From: an uncultured Lachnospiraceae bacterium | GTDB lineage: Bacteria; Bacillota; Clostridia; Lachnospirales; Lachnospiraceae | Length of the DNA: 59,268 nt | Direction: 5' to 3' | Assembly (NCBI GenBank): GCA_910578175.1 | Contig: CAJTPF010000009.1 | Span: forward strand, 43,790 to 103,057 | Shown here: piece by piece, positions 43,562 through 53,776 of the stretch | Numbering within the stretch: position 1 is the stretch's first letter | Layout: each line of letters begins with the position of its first letter | Notes under the pieces: model-generated | Told to the model about the DNA's origin: nothing | Seen by the model: only the letters and a program-made list of their open reading frames with translations | Databases searched by the model: none | Made by a program: the position numbers and the translations under genes

Positions 43562-46029
43562 AACTGATGTACAGAATATTTAGAAAAAGAATGAATAATA
43601 AAGGCAATACCCTTGGTGTTGTTATGATTGGTATTCTGTTGCTTGGAATACTGGGAACATTAATTTTGAATATTACAGCTGCAAATTACCAAATGAAACT
43701 TGCTGACAATTCGTCAAAAAAGAATTTTTATTATGTAGAAAAAGCAGTTGATGAAATATACGCCGGAATCGGTGTTGAAGCAATGGCGGCCGTGTCGGAA
43801 GCGTATCAGTATGTTCTGTCCAATATGGTAAGCAGAAATGATGATAACCGTCTTAGTACACTAAGCGGTGAAGAGGCAAAGGCTGCTTTTGATCAGAGGT
43901 ATCTGGAGGATTTGAAATATAAGTATATTGAGGATCCGGATACCGGCGGAAACCGTTCTGTTGAAGATATACTGAATATTTTAAAAGGATATATCGGTGC
44001 GGTAAACAAAGTCACTTTTAACGTGGAGCCTGTTTATGACAGCGACGGAGTTACTTGTTTAACAAGTGTGTCCTGTGATGAGACAGAGCAGAAAATAAAA
44101 TTTAAAGATATAAAGATCAGCAGCCGGACAGCCAGCGGATTTTATGTTTCCGTCACTACGGATTTTGTGATCGCACTGCCGGATATCAGTATGAAATTTG
44201 CAGATTCCGGTTCAGACAATTCCAGCGAATTGTTTAAGTTTGCGTTGCTGGTAGACGGATATGAGACATTACAGAACAAAGTAACAAATGGTACTGTTGA
44301 TAAACTGCTACAGGTAACAGAAACCAACTTAAAGGATTTGTCAAAGGCTTCTGTTACTATTAATTCACCAAATAGTTCTGTTAATATTATAGGAAATGTT
44401 TATGTGGGAACAAGTTCTGTTAAAAAAGATGCGGTAAAAATTGAAAATTCAGGACTGGTTTTGAATGTAAATGCGAAAAACTTTATCAGCGGCGGTTCCA
44501 TTGTAATAAAAAATGCTGAGGCTAATTTTAACAGGTTGTCCCAGAGAGATGATATTGATCTGGTAGAATATGGTCTGTTGGATTCCGAGACCCAGTCTTT
44601 CGGAATGCATTTATGGGCAAATAATCTTATTACAGATGGCGTTGTAAGTAAGCTTAATGTAAATGGCGACTGTATCATTGCGGATGATTTGGAGATTAAT
44701 GGTGATAACAGTACGGTGAGGATCAATGGTAATTATTTTGGATATGGCTTTGTCAATTCCGAACTGAACAAGAATGTGGAGGCAAACGGTTCTGACAGAA
44801 CTATATTTGAAGGCAGTTCTTTGGCAGAGGATTATGTATACGATCATGAGAAAAGAAGCGCCATTATGGTGAACGGAAAAAATGCCGATGTGATATTAGC
44901 ACCTGCAAATCCAAATGATATGGTTATTTTAGGCGGTCGTGCTTACATCGATCTGGAAACCAGTGAATCAGCCGGAAATTCTACATATATGACAGGTGAA
45001 TCGGTTTCTTTTAAAGGAAATCAGAATTTATATAAAGCAGATATTACAGATTTGGGAAATTCTACTACCAGGATCATACAGACCAATCCGGTTGATTATG
45101 CATTAATAGAGAATTATGTTACCGGCGATATTTTGGATTATGCAGCATTGGGAATTGATGAATCACAGATTGTTGCAAAAAGAGTTGGGCAGAGAGTTTA
45201 TTTCTATAAATATAACAATGACCCGGTATGGCAGACAAATTATTTTATTGAACGGATGAACAGTTCTTTTGTCAGGCCGACTGTTGAAGCGCAGGTGAAA
45301 AATCTGGGGATACAGAATTTAAAACTGGAGCATGAAAAGTATAATATATACAGTGTAGGAGCTGTTACGGAGATCACGAATGGTGAGATTACGAATATAA
45401 GGCCAGAATATGGTGTAACCAATGGGAAAGTAGATACCGGTTTTCTGCATTTACTTGAAGAAATGAGATACCGATATGAGTCTATTTCTTCTGAATTAAT
45501 AGAATTTAATGATACTTATGGTGATCTGACAAAGATAAGTGAAGCACCGGAAGGTACACTTTACAGTCACTTTGTAAATGAAGAGTTGCTGGCGGAAATT
45601 GGAAAGAATGAAATAAGATCTTACGATGTACTGAAGAACAAAGCGCCAGAAGCAGGAGAAGAATTTTGTCAGCGTCTGTTTGGAAAGAGCGTTGATGAAG
45701 TAAATATGGGAGTCATAATAAGTGATAATGCACATATTAAAGCAGATACAGTCACAGCAGATGTGGAATATGGAGTTATCATTGCCAGCGGAGATGTAGA
45801 AGTTACAAATGATTTTACAGGTCTGATTATATGCGGGGGAAATCTGGAAATAAAAAATGGTTCTACAGTTACTGCATGTCCTGAATTAGTTAAAATTTTG
45901 GCAACCTATGATGACTATCTGGGACAATTTTTCGGATTTAGTTCCGGTTCCGGTGATAGTAGTGAAATTAAGACTTCCAATACGGATTATCAGAAATTAA
46001 TTACCATTGAAAATTGGAGAAAGAACTAG
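43558..46029 (+). CDS. Very large PilX/GspK-like minor pilin with beta-helix-like body
   Basis: 823 residues, translationally coupled to the gene before. The N-terminus MNNKG-NTLGVVMIGILLLGILGTLIL looks like a prepilin helix, but Glu+5 is replaced by Val, as in GspK, the tip-capping pseudopilin. Most of the rest has short strand-turn repeats (VTINSPNSSVNIIGNVYVG, VEYGVIIASGDVEVTN, LIICGGNLEIKNGSTV), which resemble a parallel beta helix or bactofilin-like fold. At two to three times the usual size, it probably forms a large knob at the pilus tip (inference). Confidence 0.75.
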   Translation: MKLMYRIFRKRMNNKGNTLGVVMIGILLLGILGTLILNITAANYQMKLADNSSKKNFYYVEKAVDEIYAGIGVEAMAAVSEAYQYVLSNMVSRNDDNRLSTLSGEEAKAAFDQRYLEDLKYKYIEDPDTGGNRSVEDILNILKGYIGAVNKVTFNVEPVYDSDGVTCLTSVSCDETEQKIKFKDIKISSRTASGFYVSVTTDFVIALPDISMKFADSGSDNSSELFKFALLVDGYETLQNKVTNGTVDKLLQVTETNLKDLSKASVTINSPNSSVNIIGNVYVGTSSVKKDAVKIENSGLVLNVNAKNFISGGSIVIKNAEANFNRLSQRDDIDLVEYGLLDSETQSFGMHLWANNLITDGVVSKLNVNGDCIIADDLEINGDNSTVRINGNYFGYGFVNSELNKNVEANGSDRTIFEGSSLAEDYVYDHEKRSAIMVNGKNADVILAPANPNDMVILGGRAYIDLETSESAGNSTYMTGESVSFKGNQNLYKADITDLGNSTTRIIQTNPVDYALIENYVTGDILDYAALGIDESQIVAKRVGQRVYFYKYNNDPVWQTNYFIERMNSSFVRPTVEAQVKNLGIQNLKLEHEKYNIYSVGAVTEITNGEITNIRPEYGVTNGKVDTGFLHLLEEMRYRYESISSELIEFNDTYGDLTKISEAPEGTLYSHFVNEELLAEIGKNEIRSYDVLKNKAPEAGEEFCQRLFGKSVDEVNMGVIISDNAHIKADTVTADVEYGVIIASGDVEVTNDFTGLIICGGNLEIKNGSTVTACPELVKILATYDDYLGQFFGFSSGSGDSSEIKTSNTDYQKLITIENWRKN

Positions 46030-46055
46030 TTTAATTAGAGAGCGAGGAATGCGAT

Positions 46056-46607
46056 ATGAATGAAGCTGGTAAAAATAAAGGTTTTTCATTAATTGAATTA
46101 GTCGTAACCATTGCTGTTATGGGTATTGTAGTATTGATCAGTGTAAACTTGTTCTGGATGATCCAAAAAGCGGATGTGGAGTCAACAACTGAACATATTG
46201 ATACTGCTTTATCCTCCTTACGTAGCAAGACATTATCCAAGGGGAATGAATATATGATGCGGATAGAACCGGACGGTAGTAATGTTTGTAAGGTTGAGAT
46301 TTTGGAAAAGGCTTCCATTATTAATGATGATGGTTCCGTTACGGAAGGTGACTGGAAAGTGTTGGAATCCCAAAAACTGAAAGAAGCAGAAGTGAGCGGT
46401 TCTGACGGAGCAGGGAATGAGGTAACGATTAAAGACGGGTGCATGATAGAAATACAGTGTTCCAAATCTAACGGAAGCTTTACTCGTGCGGAAGTTATAA
46501 AGGCGGATGCTACTAAGCTTAGTATTGTGCAGATCAATATTACGAAGTCCGAAAGAAACAAAGCAATTAAACTTGTAATACCGACAGGACGCCACTACAT
46601 TGATTAA
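46056..46607 (+). CDS. Minor prepilin (GspH/FimT-type)
   Basis: 183 residues. The leader ends GKNKG, then FSLIELVVTIAVMGIVVLISV with Glu+5. The following helix and the beta-rich head fit GspH/FimU-like initiation pilins. It ends eight bases into an upstream open frame of the next gene, whose real start is 46621. Confidence 0.85.
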   Translation: MNEAGKNKGFSLIELVVTIAVMGIVVLISVNLFWMIQKADVESTTEHIDTALSSLRSKTLSKGNEYMMRIEPDGSNVCKVEILEKASIINDDGSVTEGDWKVLESQKLKEAEVSGSDGAGNEVTIKDGCMIEIQCSKSNGSFTRAEVIKADATKLSIVQINITKSERNKAIKLVIPTGRHYID

Positions 46608-46620
46608 GGAGGATGTAAAT

Positions 46621-47229
46621 ATGAAAGTAATGATAACAACCCATGATCAGAAGATTATAAAAGATAATCGGGCATTTACCTTAATCGAGATGATAATCGG
46701 TCTGGCGATTGCCAGTATGGTATCACTTGCTGTATATTCTTTTATGTCGGTTGGAACGAGAAGCTATGAGGCTGCCAATCTGAAAACGAAAGTCCAGAAA
46801 GAGATGCAGCTGGCAAATAATTATATTGAAGACGTTGTTATCACAGGCAGTGTGGAAGAGACAAAATATATTGATCAGGGTGTTGTCAGAATGCTGTTTA
46901 CCGGAGATAAGATCTTATATTTTGACAAGAGCACAAATCAATTTGCCGTATATAATGAAAAAAAGGAAATAGATGATGAAGATATTGAGGATCATCTGAT
47001 TACCGATTGTATGACCGAATTTAGAGTTGAATTTCTGGATACAGAGTTTGAAACTACGCCATCAGAAGAGGAATCAGAAGAAGAATCAGAGAAGGAATCG
47101 GCTACTGGTCCGGAAGAGGATAAGAATACCTTATATGCAACTTCCAATATGGTCAAAATAACTACATCTTACGTTGTTAAAAACCAAAAGATAAATTCTG
47201 AAAAAATATATATGATTCGTAACAAATAA
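46621..47229 (+). CDS. Minor prepilin (PilW/GspJ-type) with Ala at -1
   Basis: 202 residues from ATG 46621, preceded by AAGGAGGATG. The membrane segment FTLIEMIIGLAIASMVSLAVYSF has Glu+5, but the residue before Phe is Ala (DNRA), not Gly, so cleavage may be slower. Residues 150-168 are a Glu/Ser-rich tail loop. The phrase MSVGTRSYEAANLKTKVQKEMQ is PilW-like. It closes the minor pilin cluster. Confidence 0.82.
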   Translation: MKVMITTHDQKIIKDNRAFTLIEMIIGLAIASMVSLAVYSFMSVGTRSYEAANLKTKVQKEMQLANNYIEDVVITGSVEETKYIDQGVVRMLFTGDKILYFDKSTNQFAVYNEKKEIDDEDIEDHLITDCMTEFRVEFLDTEFETTPSEEESEEESEKESATGPEEDKNTLYATSNMVKITTSYVVKNQKINSEKIYMIRNK

Positions 47230-47281
47230 TACAGGAAACAGGGAATCACATTATGAAAATGTGTAAGAAGGAGGTAAAAAA

Positions 47282-50200
47282 ATGGCATTAAGAAATTATG
47301 TTATGCACAACAAGAAAAAAGTATCTGCTATTATTGCTGCATTCCTTGTAGTGATTTCTGCCATAATTGTCATTGCTCATTTCAATATTGGCACAAAGGC
47401 GGATGTGTTTCAGAAGGATCATGACGGAAAGGTACAGTTAAAGCAGGAAGTGAAGATTCTCGAAATTGTAGCCGAGTATGGACAGCAGGTACTTGGTTAT
47501 ACGGTTTCCGGTTATGAGCCTATTACAAAAGAACAGATTGAAAATTATCATGGCGATATTGATATTCAGGATTTCAGAAATGCAACTGGATATGAGTTGC
47601 AAAAAAGCGGAAGCGGAGACGGTGGCTGCTACTATTCCGTTCGCGAGAATGTACTGAATAACTCTTTTAGGAAAAATGTTTTAGATGAATCCATAGAAGA
47701 AGGAAAAATAATCGTTACTGTCTGTCAGGCAAATGAAGTTACCAAAGAAATGATTGATAATGCAGATTTGGTTTACCTCAATTCCAACAATTATAATGAT
47801 AACCTGTTTTATTATTATGATCAGATCGTTAATAATGGTGAAAGAGGAGTTGCACCGGGGGAAACCGGAGCCGCTTATAGTGATAATGAGATGATTTCAT
47901 CATTAAAAAAAGATGTGGCCGTTCACAAAATCCAAAAAGCGGCAGGAAGAAAAAATGTTGCAGAAACTTTAACAGAAGAAGATTTTACAATTGCCGGTAT
48001 ACAGAATTATCATTTTTATAATTTTCCTGCATATGTAAATGAAATTTCTGTTCGTGAAAAAGGTTCACTGACTGCAGCTAACGAAGCAGACTTTCTGGAT
48101 TTAATGAGAAGGCTGATTGAAAAAGTGGATAATGCGGAAAAGGATCAGTTGTCCGTGATCAATAGTTTTGTCGGCAGGCAGGATTTAAAGGAAGAGGATA
48201 TTGCGTTGCTGACAAATGCATTGTTAAAATCGCCGATTTCCAATTATTATAAGGCAAATAATAGTGAATATATTGATTCCATCACAAAAAATACAAAGGC
48301 ATATCCTACTTTTAATTCCATTGATACAATGATGAATTCGCTGAATACCAGGAAACAGACAGAAGCATATAATAATTTAAAGGCTTATAAGGCTTCAGGT
48401 AATACAGAAAAGGATTTAGCGGCACTTGGAAATGATATCAGTAAATTAGAATATAATTATAATGAACTGAACATGGATTTATTAATTGACTATGCGGCAG
48501 CTTTTGCAGATGAAACTTTTCATTTTACAGATGCATCCAAGCAGACGACAGTTATATCAGACATACAAACTCTGATCAATCAGGTAAATGAGAAGAAGAG
48601 GCAGGAAACGTTACAGCTTATTGCTGATGCGCCTGGAAACAGCGAGTTTATGGAATTGCTCCGGAATGATCTGCTGGGTTATTTTGGATTAGCAGGGATC
48701 GAAGGCTATGATAAATATAATGCAGAAGCTTATCTGAAAGCATTAGAGGATTTAGAAGATAAAAATTCCCTGAAGGGAGACGGGGATCATTCAGAAGATA
48801 AAGAGACGTCAGATGAAAATAATACAGAGGTGACAACGGAGAAGGAAACAACAGAACCGGTGACGGATGAGACTTCGGAAGAGGAAAGTACGGATCAGGA
48901 AACGGAGTCTGTGGAAGAACAGGAAACAACCGGAGGGGAGACAGAGTCATCCGAAGAACAGGAAACAACCGGCGGGGAGACAGAGTCATCCGAAGAACAG
49001 GTGACATCTGATGGGGAAGAGGAAGAAGCTGTTACATATAATTATGATTATGATAAAATAAAAGAGTTTATAGAAAAAGTCAATGCAGAAAATATGTATG
49101 CGGATGAAGAACTGCCTTATGATATATCCTGGGAAAATGCACTGGAACTGTATGACTATGCAATCATAAATGAAAAAGGCCTGATGTATGATACTCAGCT
49201 TCTGACTTCCGGAGTGCTTGGAGATCTTACACAGGATCTGGAAACAAATACAAATAATCTGTATAAGATCCTTCTTCTTATGAGGCAGTTACAGCCGGAA
49301 TATTGTATCAATTCTGTGCTGCCGAAGATTGATGTAGACGGTGTTTATGAAACTGATGCAAAAGAGAAGGTTTCCGCATGGTATAAGTATACATTTTATC
49401 AGGAAGGTTCTAAGGATTACAGCCGGTTCAGAGAGCCGAATGTAGTGGGTCAGACATATTCTGAAACAGGAGTTTCGGGAAATGTCCGGAATTATGTATA
49501 TAAGCATATCTACAGTTATACCGGAGAACAGTTTTTTGGGGGCGAATTATTTGTGGGTCCTTCCATGGAAGACTTTCTCAATGTTGGAGGAGTTGTTACT
49601 CCGGGGGCGGAAGACCATGCAAAAAGTTCTGCCGGACGTATAACGGAAGAGGTTGACGATACAGAAACCGATAACCTGATTTTTTTGGATACGTCAGGTG
49701 CTGACGGAGCCTGGGTAAATGCCACAAGTGCATATGCATATTTTTGGAAAGAAGGAACCGAACAATATACTACTACGGTAGAAATGACTAAACTGGACGG
49801 TTCAAATAAAAAATATAAAGTCCGGGTACCGGAACATGTAGAATTTGTGATTTTTAAACCGAGCAAAGATAACTGGAACGGTCAAAGCAGAAATGTATCA
49901 TTATTAAACGAAGGAATCTGCTTTTATAAAAAAACCGGAACTCTGGTAGCTACATCCGGTCCTAAAATGTCTTTTGGATGTCTGACAAATTCAAAACAGA
50001 ACGGTATGGTTCTTTATTCAGATAAGTTAAATCTGGAATTCAAAGCCAGCAATGTGGACTATGCAACTTATCAGGTGAATGGCGGCGCCGAACAGACGAT
50101 TCAGCCGGGAGAAAAGATTACTATTGGCAAGGATTTAGAGAATGATGCCGTTACCAATATAACGCTTCGGTATGATAATATTACTAAAAATTATTCTTAT

Positions 50201-53200
50201 AAAAAAATATCATATGAGTATTCTGCCATAAATGTTATTAAAGATGCAGAAGTGCAATATTATAAAAATGCAGACATAAGTTTTACATTTTCTGGTTTGG
50301 AAGAAGTAAAATATTCTGTTAATTCCGGCAGTAAGCAGACACTTTCTTCCGGACAGGTGATTTCTGTTGGAGAAGGGATCAAAGAAGGAACCAGAACTGT
50401 TCTTACGGTTACATATAAGATCGGTGGAGATAACTTTACAAGAAAATATTATTTGATGAAAGTTTCAGAAGATGAGATAGAACTGGAAAGTAATTATCTG
50501 TCTGTTCATACAGCAGATAATACATCTTCACTGGCTCATGATGCCCTTTTGGATGAATCGGCAAATAAAATGCTGAGTGGCAATAAGGGAGAAGTTTTAA
50601 GATATATTATGGGTATCTCCCTGAATTATCTGGCCGCTTATCCGTTTAATGTGCTGGAAATTCAGCCTGCGGCTTCCGTTACGGTATGGGACAGCTATGA
50701 AGGTGCATTGAAGCTGGCAGAATACTTAAAAGTAGAAGTGCCGGCAGAGATGACAGAAGAGAATTACAGTGATTATTTCAATATCACTCATATGAGTATC
50801 AGAGAGTTTAATACCCGCAATGAAGATTTAACAGGAACCTATGATGTGATTTATTTTGGTATTGATTCCGGTTATCAGGTAGTAAATGAGTATACCGTGG
50901 ATAATAAAAAATTATACCGTACAAAATATAATGATTCATCCATGAACGGGCTTGTATATACAGGTATCGGAGACGAATATCAAATTCAATCCTTTTTAAA
51001 GGGTACGGCGAATGAGGATTATGTTTATTCAGGAGGAACTATTTCCAATCAGGATCAACGTAAAGAATACGATTACTGGAAAGAACATATGGCGGAACAG
51101 TTCAAAGGTAATCAGAATCCGGATTGGAATCTGAATCTGGATGCCGGTGGAACCTGGATCTTCAAGGCAAATACTCCGACAACCACCCGTTTGCTGGGTA
51201 ATGATCTTACAGTTAAAAAAATGAATGAACTGTTTGATTATGTAAAAGCAGGATATCCGGTCTTATTGCCGGATGAGATTTACAATTGTGACAGTGACTT
51301 GTATATTGATTTTGACAGCAATAATACGAATGCAGCAAAGTGGCGTTATGTAGATGTGGATTCAAAGATGTATCATTTTATTACGACCATTAAATCCATG
51401 GGTTATAATAAAAATACCAATGAATTTGACGGACTGGATGAAAACGGGAATTTTATCTTTACGGATGGAAAAACGTATCCTGGCATTGTCCGTGAGATTT
51501 ATGCAAGAGATGGAAGAAACCCGGATAATCTTCCGGCAGACCAAAAGTTTAACGGTGGCTTGAGTTATGCGACTAAAAGAAATGTTCAGGTTGAATTTTC
51601 CGTAATTAAGACACCGCAGGAATACGATAAGGATAAAAATGGAAACCCGATAGCGGCAGGTAATCAGGGTACGCGTATTCCTGTGGGTACACAGACATAC
51701 ACTTATGAATTAAAAATTGATTCAGACATATCTTTGGAATGGATCAGCAATAATTATGCATATCAGATATATTTGGATAAGTCCGGATCCGGCCGGTTTA
51801 GTGATTCAACCACAATTGAACTCGATCCGTCATACCGGTATGATGAAAAAAACAGGAGTGTCATTCTGGAAGGCAGATGGCCGGGTGATATGGATGGATT
51901 TATGCCGTGGAAGGTAGTGGCATATAATAAAAATAATCCGGAAAATCATTTTGTATATAATGGTTTTTCAGCATTTGAAATTCCGGCTGTAAAACGGAAG
52001 CCGGTATATGTTCTTTGGGTAAGATCTGCCTGGGGTGGGGCAGGAGGAACCCTGACCCTGAATTTTTCTGAAATGATGGGACGTTATGCGAAAGATATTG
52101 CAGAATATGATATCAAGCTGATCGAAATGGATTATATTCAGTTTGCAAATGCTTATAATCGTACACCAAACAGTGATCAATTGGATTATAATTCGGATAA
52201 CACCGTACTACGTTTCCGTACTATGATCGGTCATGGTGCAAGAAAGGCGAGCTGGACGACGGTGACGCAGGATGATATGAGCAAGGATCCGGAATTGGAT
52301 ATGATAGTATTCGGTTTTTGTGATTCTCACAGTCAATTAGACCTTCAGAAAATAGGAGCACATAAAAATATTGATTATTTTATAAATTCCGGACATTCCA
52401 TTTTGTTTGCACATGACAATGTTTCGTATATGTCTACGTTGAATTATTATACCAACCTGACAGGCGGAAAAGAGGCTTCAGATCCAAGTTATAATCCTGT
52501 CTTTGCAAGATACAATACGGCATTCTTTAGAAAAATGCTTGGAATGGATGTTTATGGGGCGACTTATTCTGGTCAGTGTTTTGATGAAAGCAGCGAAGAA
52601 TATCTGGAATATCTGGCGAATACGAGAAAGTATTTAAGAGATGATTTGAAGCAGGCTGATCTCAGAGGTTTTATTGAAACCTGTATATTCAGATATACAC
52701 AGGATAACAGGGGTAATAGGCTATATTCGGAAAGTATCCATGGTAGTGAGGCCCATCTTATCAATGACTGGCAGAGAACCCAGACAGTACGCCGTATCAA
52801 TCAGGGCCAGATTTCTGAATATCCATATATCATCGGTGAACAGCTGCCTACTGCATCGACACATACACAGTATATGAATCTGAATATGGAAGATGATGAT
52901 ATAACCGTATGGTATACGTTATCCTGTGATCCAAGTAAGACAATGAATCAGGAGAATTCAAAATATTATATGTATACGGAAGGTGACGGTTCGAATAATT
53001 ATTATATTTATTCGAAAGGAAATATCACATATACAGGTGCCGGTCATTCATCAGGTCCGACGGCAATAGAGGAAAGATTATTTGTTAATACGGTAATTGC
53101 AGCCATCAAAGCAGGAAGCTTTTTGCCGGAAGTAACCTTCCCGGAGGCAGATAAGAGCGGCGACGGTTCAAAGAATATCGTATACTATGATAAGGATACT

Positions 53201-53638
53201 GCAGATGGAGTTACCATCATATGGAGACCGATTCATTATGATGAATCGAAAGGTGTTAAAGTATTTACTGATTATAAGATCTATATTGATATGGATGAAG
53301 ATGGTAAATATGACCCGGATAAGGATATATTATTGTTTGACGGCAATCCGGATCCAAATACGGACAGAAGTCAAACCAAAGTAATTGATCCAGCTACCGG
53401 AAATTTAGTTTCAATTCTTGCAGATGAACTGGAGAATAGGGAGAATTATACGTTTAAACTTACAAAAGAAACAATTGCAGAAATGGAAAGCGATAATAGC
53501 CAGACGTTTAGCAGTATTTATGATAAGCCGATAGCCGTTCAGATTACTGACAGCGGTACTGATAAAAATCCGGGCAATAAGAGAACTGTGAGCAATTGTA
53601 TATGGATTGTAGAAGCTAAACTGAATAATTTAAATTAA
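47282..53638 (+). CDS. Giant exported protein of the pilus locus (DUF5057-like), candidate tip protein
   Basis: 2118 residues with an ideal AAGGAGGTAA ribosome site. Residues 13-36 form a signal peptide or anchor, with a possible cut after GTKA. Then: an N-terminal domain (VKILEIVAEYGQQVLGYTV), helical spacers, a Glu/Thr/Ser-rich linker at about 498-583 with 13-residue repeats, strand-rich domains, and a second ILEI-type block (FNVLEIQPAASVTVWDSYEG) near residue 1125. I recall such proteins as DUF5057, but this is from memory. There is no LPxTG or other wall anchor. It is last in the pilus locus, directly after four minor pilins, which is where PilY1 lies in Pseudomonas, so a tip adhesin role is proposed. 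Confidence 0.8.
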   Translation: MALRNYVMHNKKKVSAIIAAFLVVISAIIVIAHFNIGTKADVFQKDHDGKVQLKQEVKILEIVAEYGQQVLGYTVSGYEPITKEQIENYHGDIDIQDFRNATGYELQKSGSGDGGCYYSVRENVLNNSFRKNVLDESIEEGKIIVTVCQANEVTKEMIDNADLVYLNSNNYNDNLFYYYDQIVNNGERGVAPGETGAAYSDNEMISSLKKDVAVHKIQKAAGRKNVAETLTEEDFTIAGIQNYHFYNFPAYVNEISVREKGSLTAANEADFLDLMRRLIEKVDNAEKDQLSVINSFVGRQDLKEEDIALLTNALLKSPISNYYKANNSEYIDSITKNTKAYPTFNSIDTMMNSLNTRKQTEAYNNLKAYKASGNTEKDLAALGNDISKLEYNYNELNMDLLIDYAAAFADETFHFTDASKQTTVISDIQTLINQVNEKKRQETLQLIADAPGNSEFMELLRNDLLGYFGLAGIEGYDKYNAEAYLKALEDLEDKNSLKGDGDHSEDKETSDENNTEVTTEKETTEPVTDETSEEESTDQETESVEEQETTGGETESSEEQETTGGETESSEEQVTSDGEEEEAVTYNYDYDKIKEFIEKVNAENMYADEELPYDISWENALELYDYAIINEKGLMYDTQLLTSGVLGDLTQDLETNTNNLYKILLLMRQLQPEYCINSVLPKIDVDGVYETDAKEKVSAWYKYTFYQEGSKDYSRFREPNVVGQTYSETGVSGNVRNYVYKHIYSYTGEQFFGGELFVGPSMEDFLNVGGVVTPGAEDHAKSSAGRITEEVDDTETDNLIFLDTSGADGAWVNATSAYAYFWKEGTEQYTTTVEMTKLDGSNKKYKVRVPEHVEFVIFKPSKDNWNGQSRNVSLLNEGICFYKKTGTLVATSGPKMSFGCLTNSKQNGMVLYSDKLNLEFKASNVDYATYQVNGGAEQTIQPGEKITIGKDLENDAVTNITLRYDNITKNYSYKKISYEYSAINVIKDAEVQYYKNADISFTFSGLEEVKYSVNSGSKQTLSSGQVISVGEGIKEGTRTVLTVTYKIGGDNFTRKYYLMKVSEDEIELESNYLSVHTADNTSSLAHDALLDESANKMLSGNKGEVLRYIMGISLNYLAAYPFNVLEIQPAASVTVWDSYEGALKLAEYLKVEVPAEMTEENYSDYFNITHMSIREFNTRNEDLTGTYDVIYFGIDSGYQVVNEYTVDNKKLYRTKYNDSSMNGLVYTGIGDEYQIQSFLKGTANEDYVYSGGTISNQDQRKEYDYWKEHMAEQFKGNQNPDWNLNLDAGGTWIFKANTPTTTRLLGNDLTVKKMNELFDYVKAGYPVLLPDEIYNCDSDLYIDFDSNNTNAAKWRYVDVDSKMYHFITTIKSMGYNKNTNEFDGLDENGNFIFTDGKTYPGIVREIYARDGRNPDNLPADQKFNGGLSYATKRNVQVEFSVIKTPQEYDKDKNGNPIAAGNQGTRIPVGTQTYTYELKIDSDISLEWISNNYAYQIYLDKSGSGRFSDSTTIELDPSYRYDEKNRSVILEGRWPGDMDGFMPWKVVAYNKNNPENHFVYNGFSAFEIPAVKRKPVYVLWVRSAWGGAGGTLTLNFSEMMGRYAKDIAEYDIKLIEMDYIQFANAYNRTPNSDQLDYNSDNTVLRFRTMIGHGARKASWTTVTQDDMSKDPELDMIVFGFCDSHSQLDLQKIGAHKNIDYFINSGHSILFAHDNVSYMSTLNYYTNLTGGKEASDPSYNPVFARYNTAFFRKMLGMDVYGATYSGQCFDESSEEYLEYLANTRKYLRDDLKQADLRGFIETCIFRYTQDNRGNRLYSESIHGSEAHLINDWQRTQTVRRINQGQISEYPYIIGEQLPTASTHTQYMNLNMEDDDITVWYTLSCDPSKTMNQENSKYYMYTEGDGSNNYYIYSKGNITYTGAGHSSGPTAIEERLFVNTVIAAIKAGSFLPEVTFPEADKSGDGSKNIVYYDKDTADGVTIIWRPIHYDESKGVKVFTDYKIYIDMDEDGKYDPDKDILLFDGNPDPNTDRSQTKVIDPATGNLVSILADELENRENYTFKLTKETIAEMESDNSQTFSSIYDKPIAVQITDSGTDKNPGNKRTVSNCIWIVEAKLNNLN
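48914..49001 (+). repeat. 39-bp tandem repeat in the giant protein gene
   Basis: Two near-identical 39-base units (48914-48952, 48953-48991) and the start of a third encode EEQETTGGETESS. Only an A/C difference is seen between units. It lies in a flexible acidic linker and could change in number by slippage. Confidence 0.8.
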
Positions 53639-53656
53639 ATCATTTTGTTTCATGGA

Positions 53657-53692
53657 ACAGGGATTTCCAATCGGAAATTCCTGTTTTTTTTT
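53657..53692 (+). terminator. Terminator of the pilus locus
   Basis: ACAGGGATTTCC and GGAAATTCCTGT pair (one G-T) around AATC and run into nine T residues. It closes the pilus transcription unit. Confidence 0.88.
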
Positions 53693-53718
53693 GGATAGCC
53701 ATACAACAAATTAATATA

Positions 53719-53747
53719 TTGACATTTAAAATGCAATATATTAAAAT
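53719..53747 (+). promoter_or_regulatory. Promoter of comM-dprA
   Basis: TTGACA (53719-53724), 17 bases, TAAAAT (53742-53747). Near consensus. The leader is only about 20 bases, ending in GGAGG (53766-53770). Confidence 0.75.
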
Positions 53748-53776
53748 GATTCATATAAAACAAGTGGAGGTAAAGG

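Noticed and set aside
48900..49010. CRISPR-like repeats
   Set aside because: Repeats are directly tandem without spacers and encode a protein linker.
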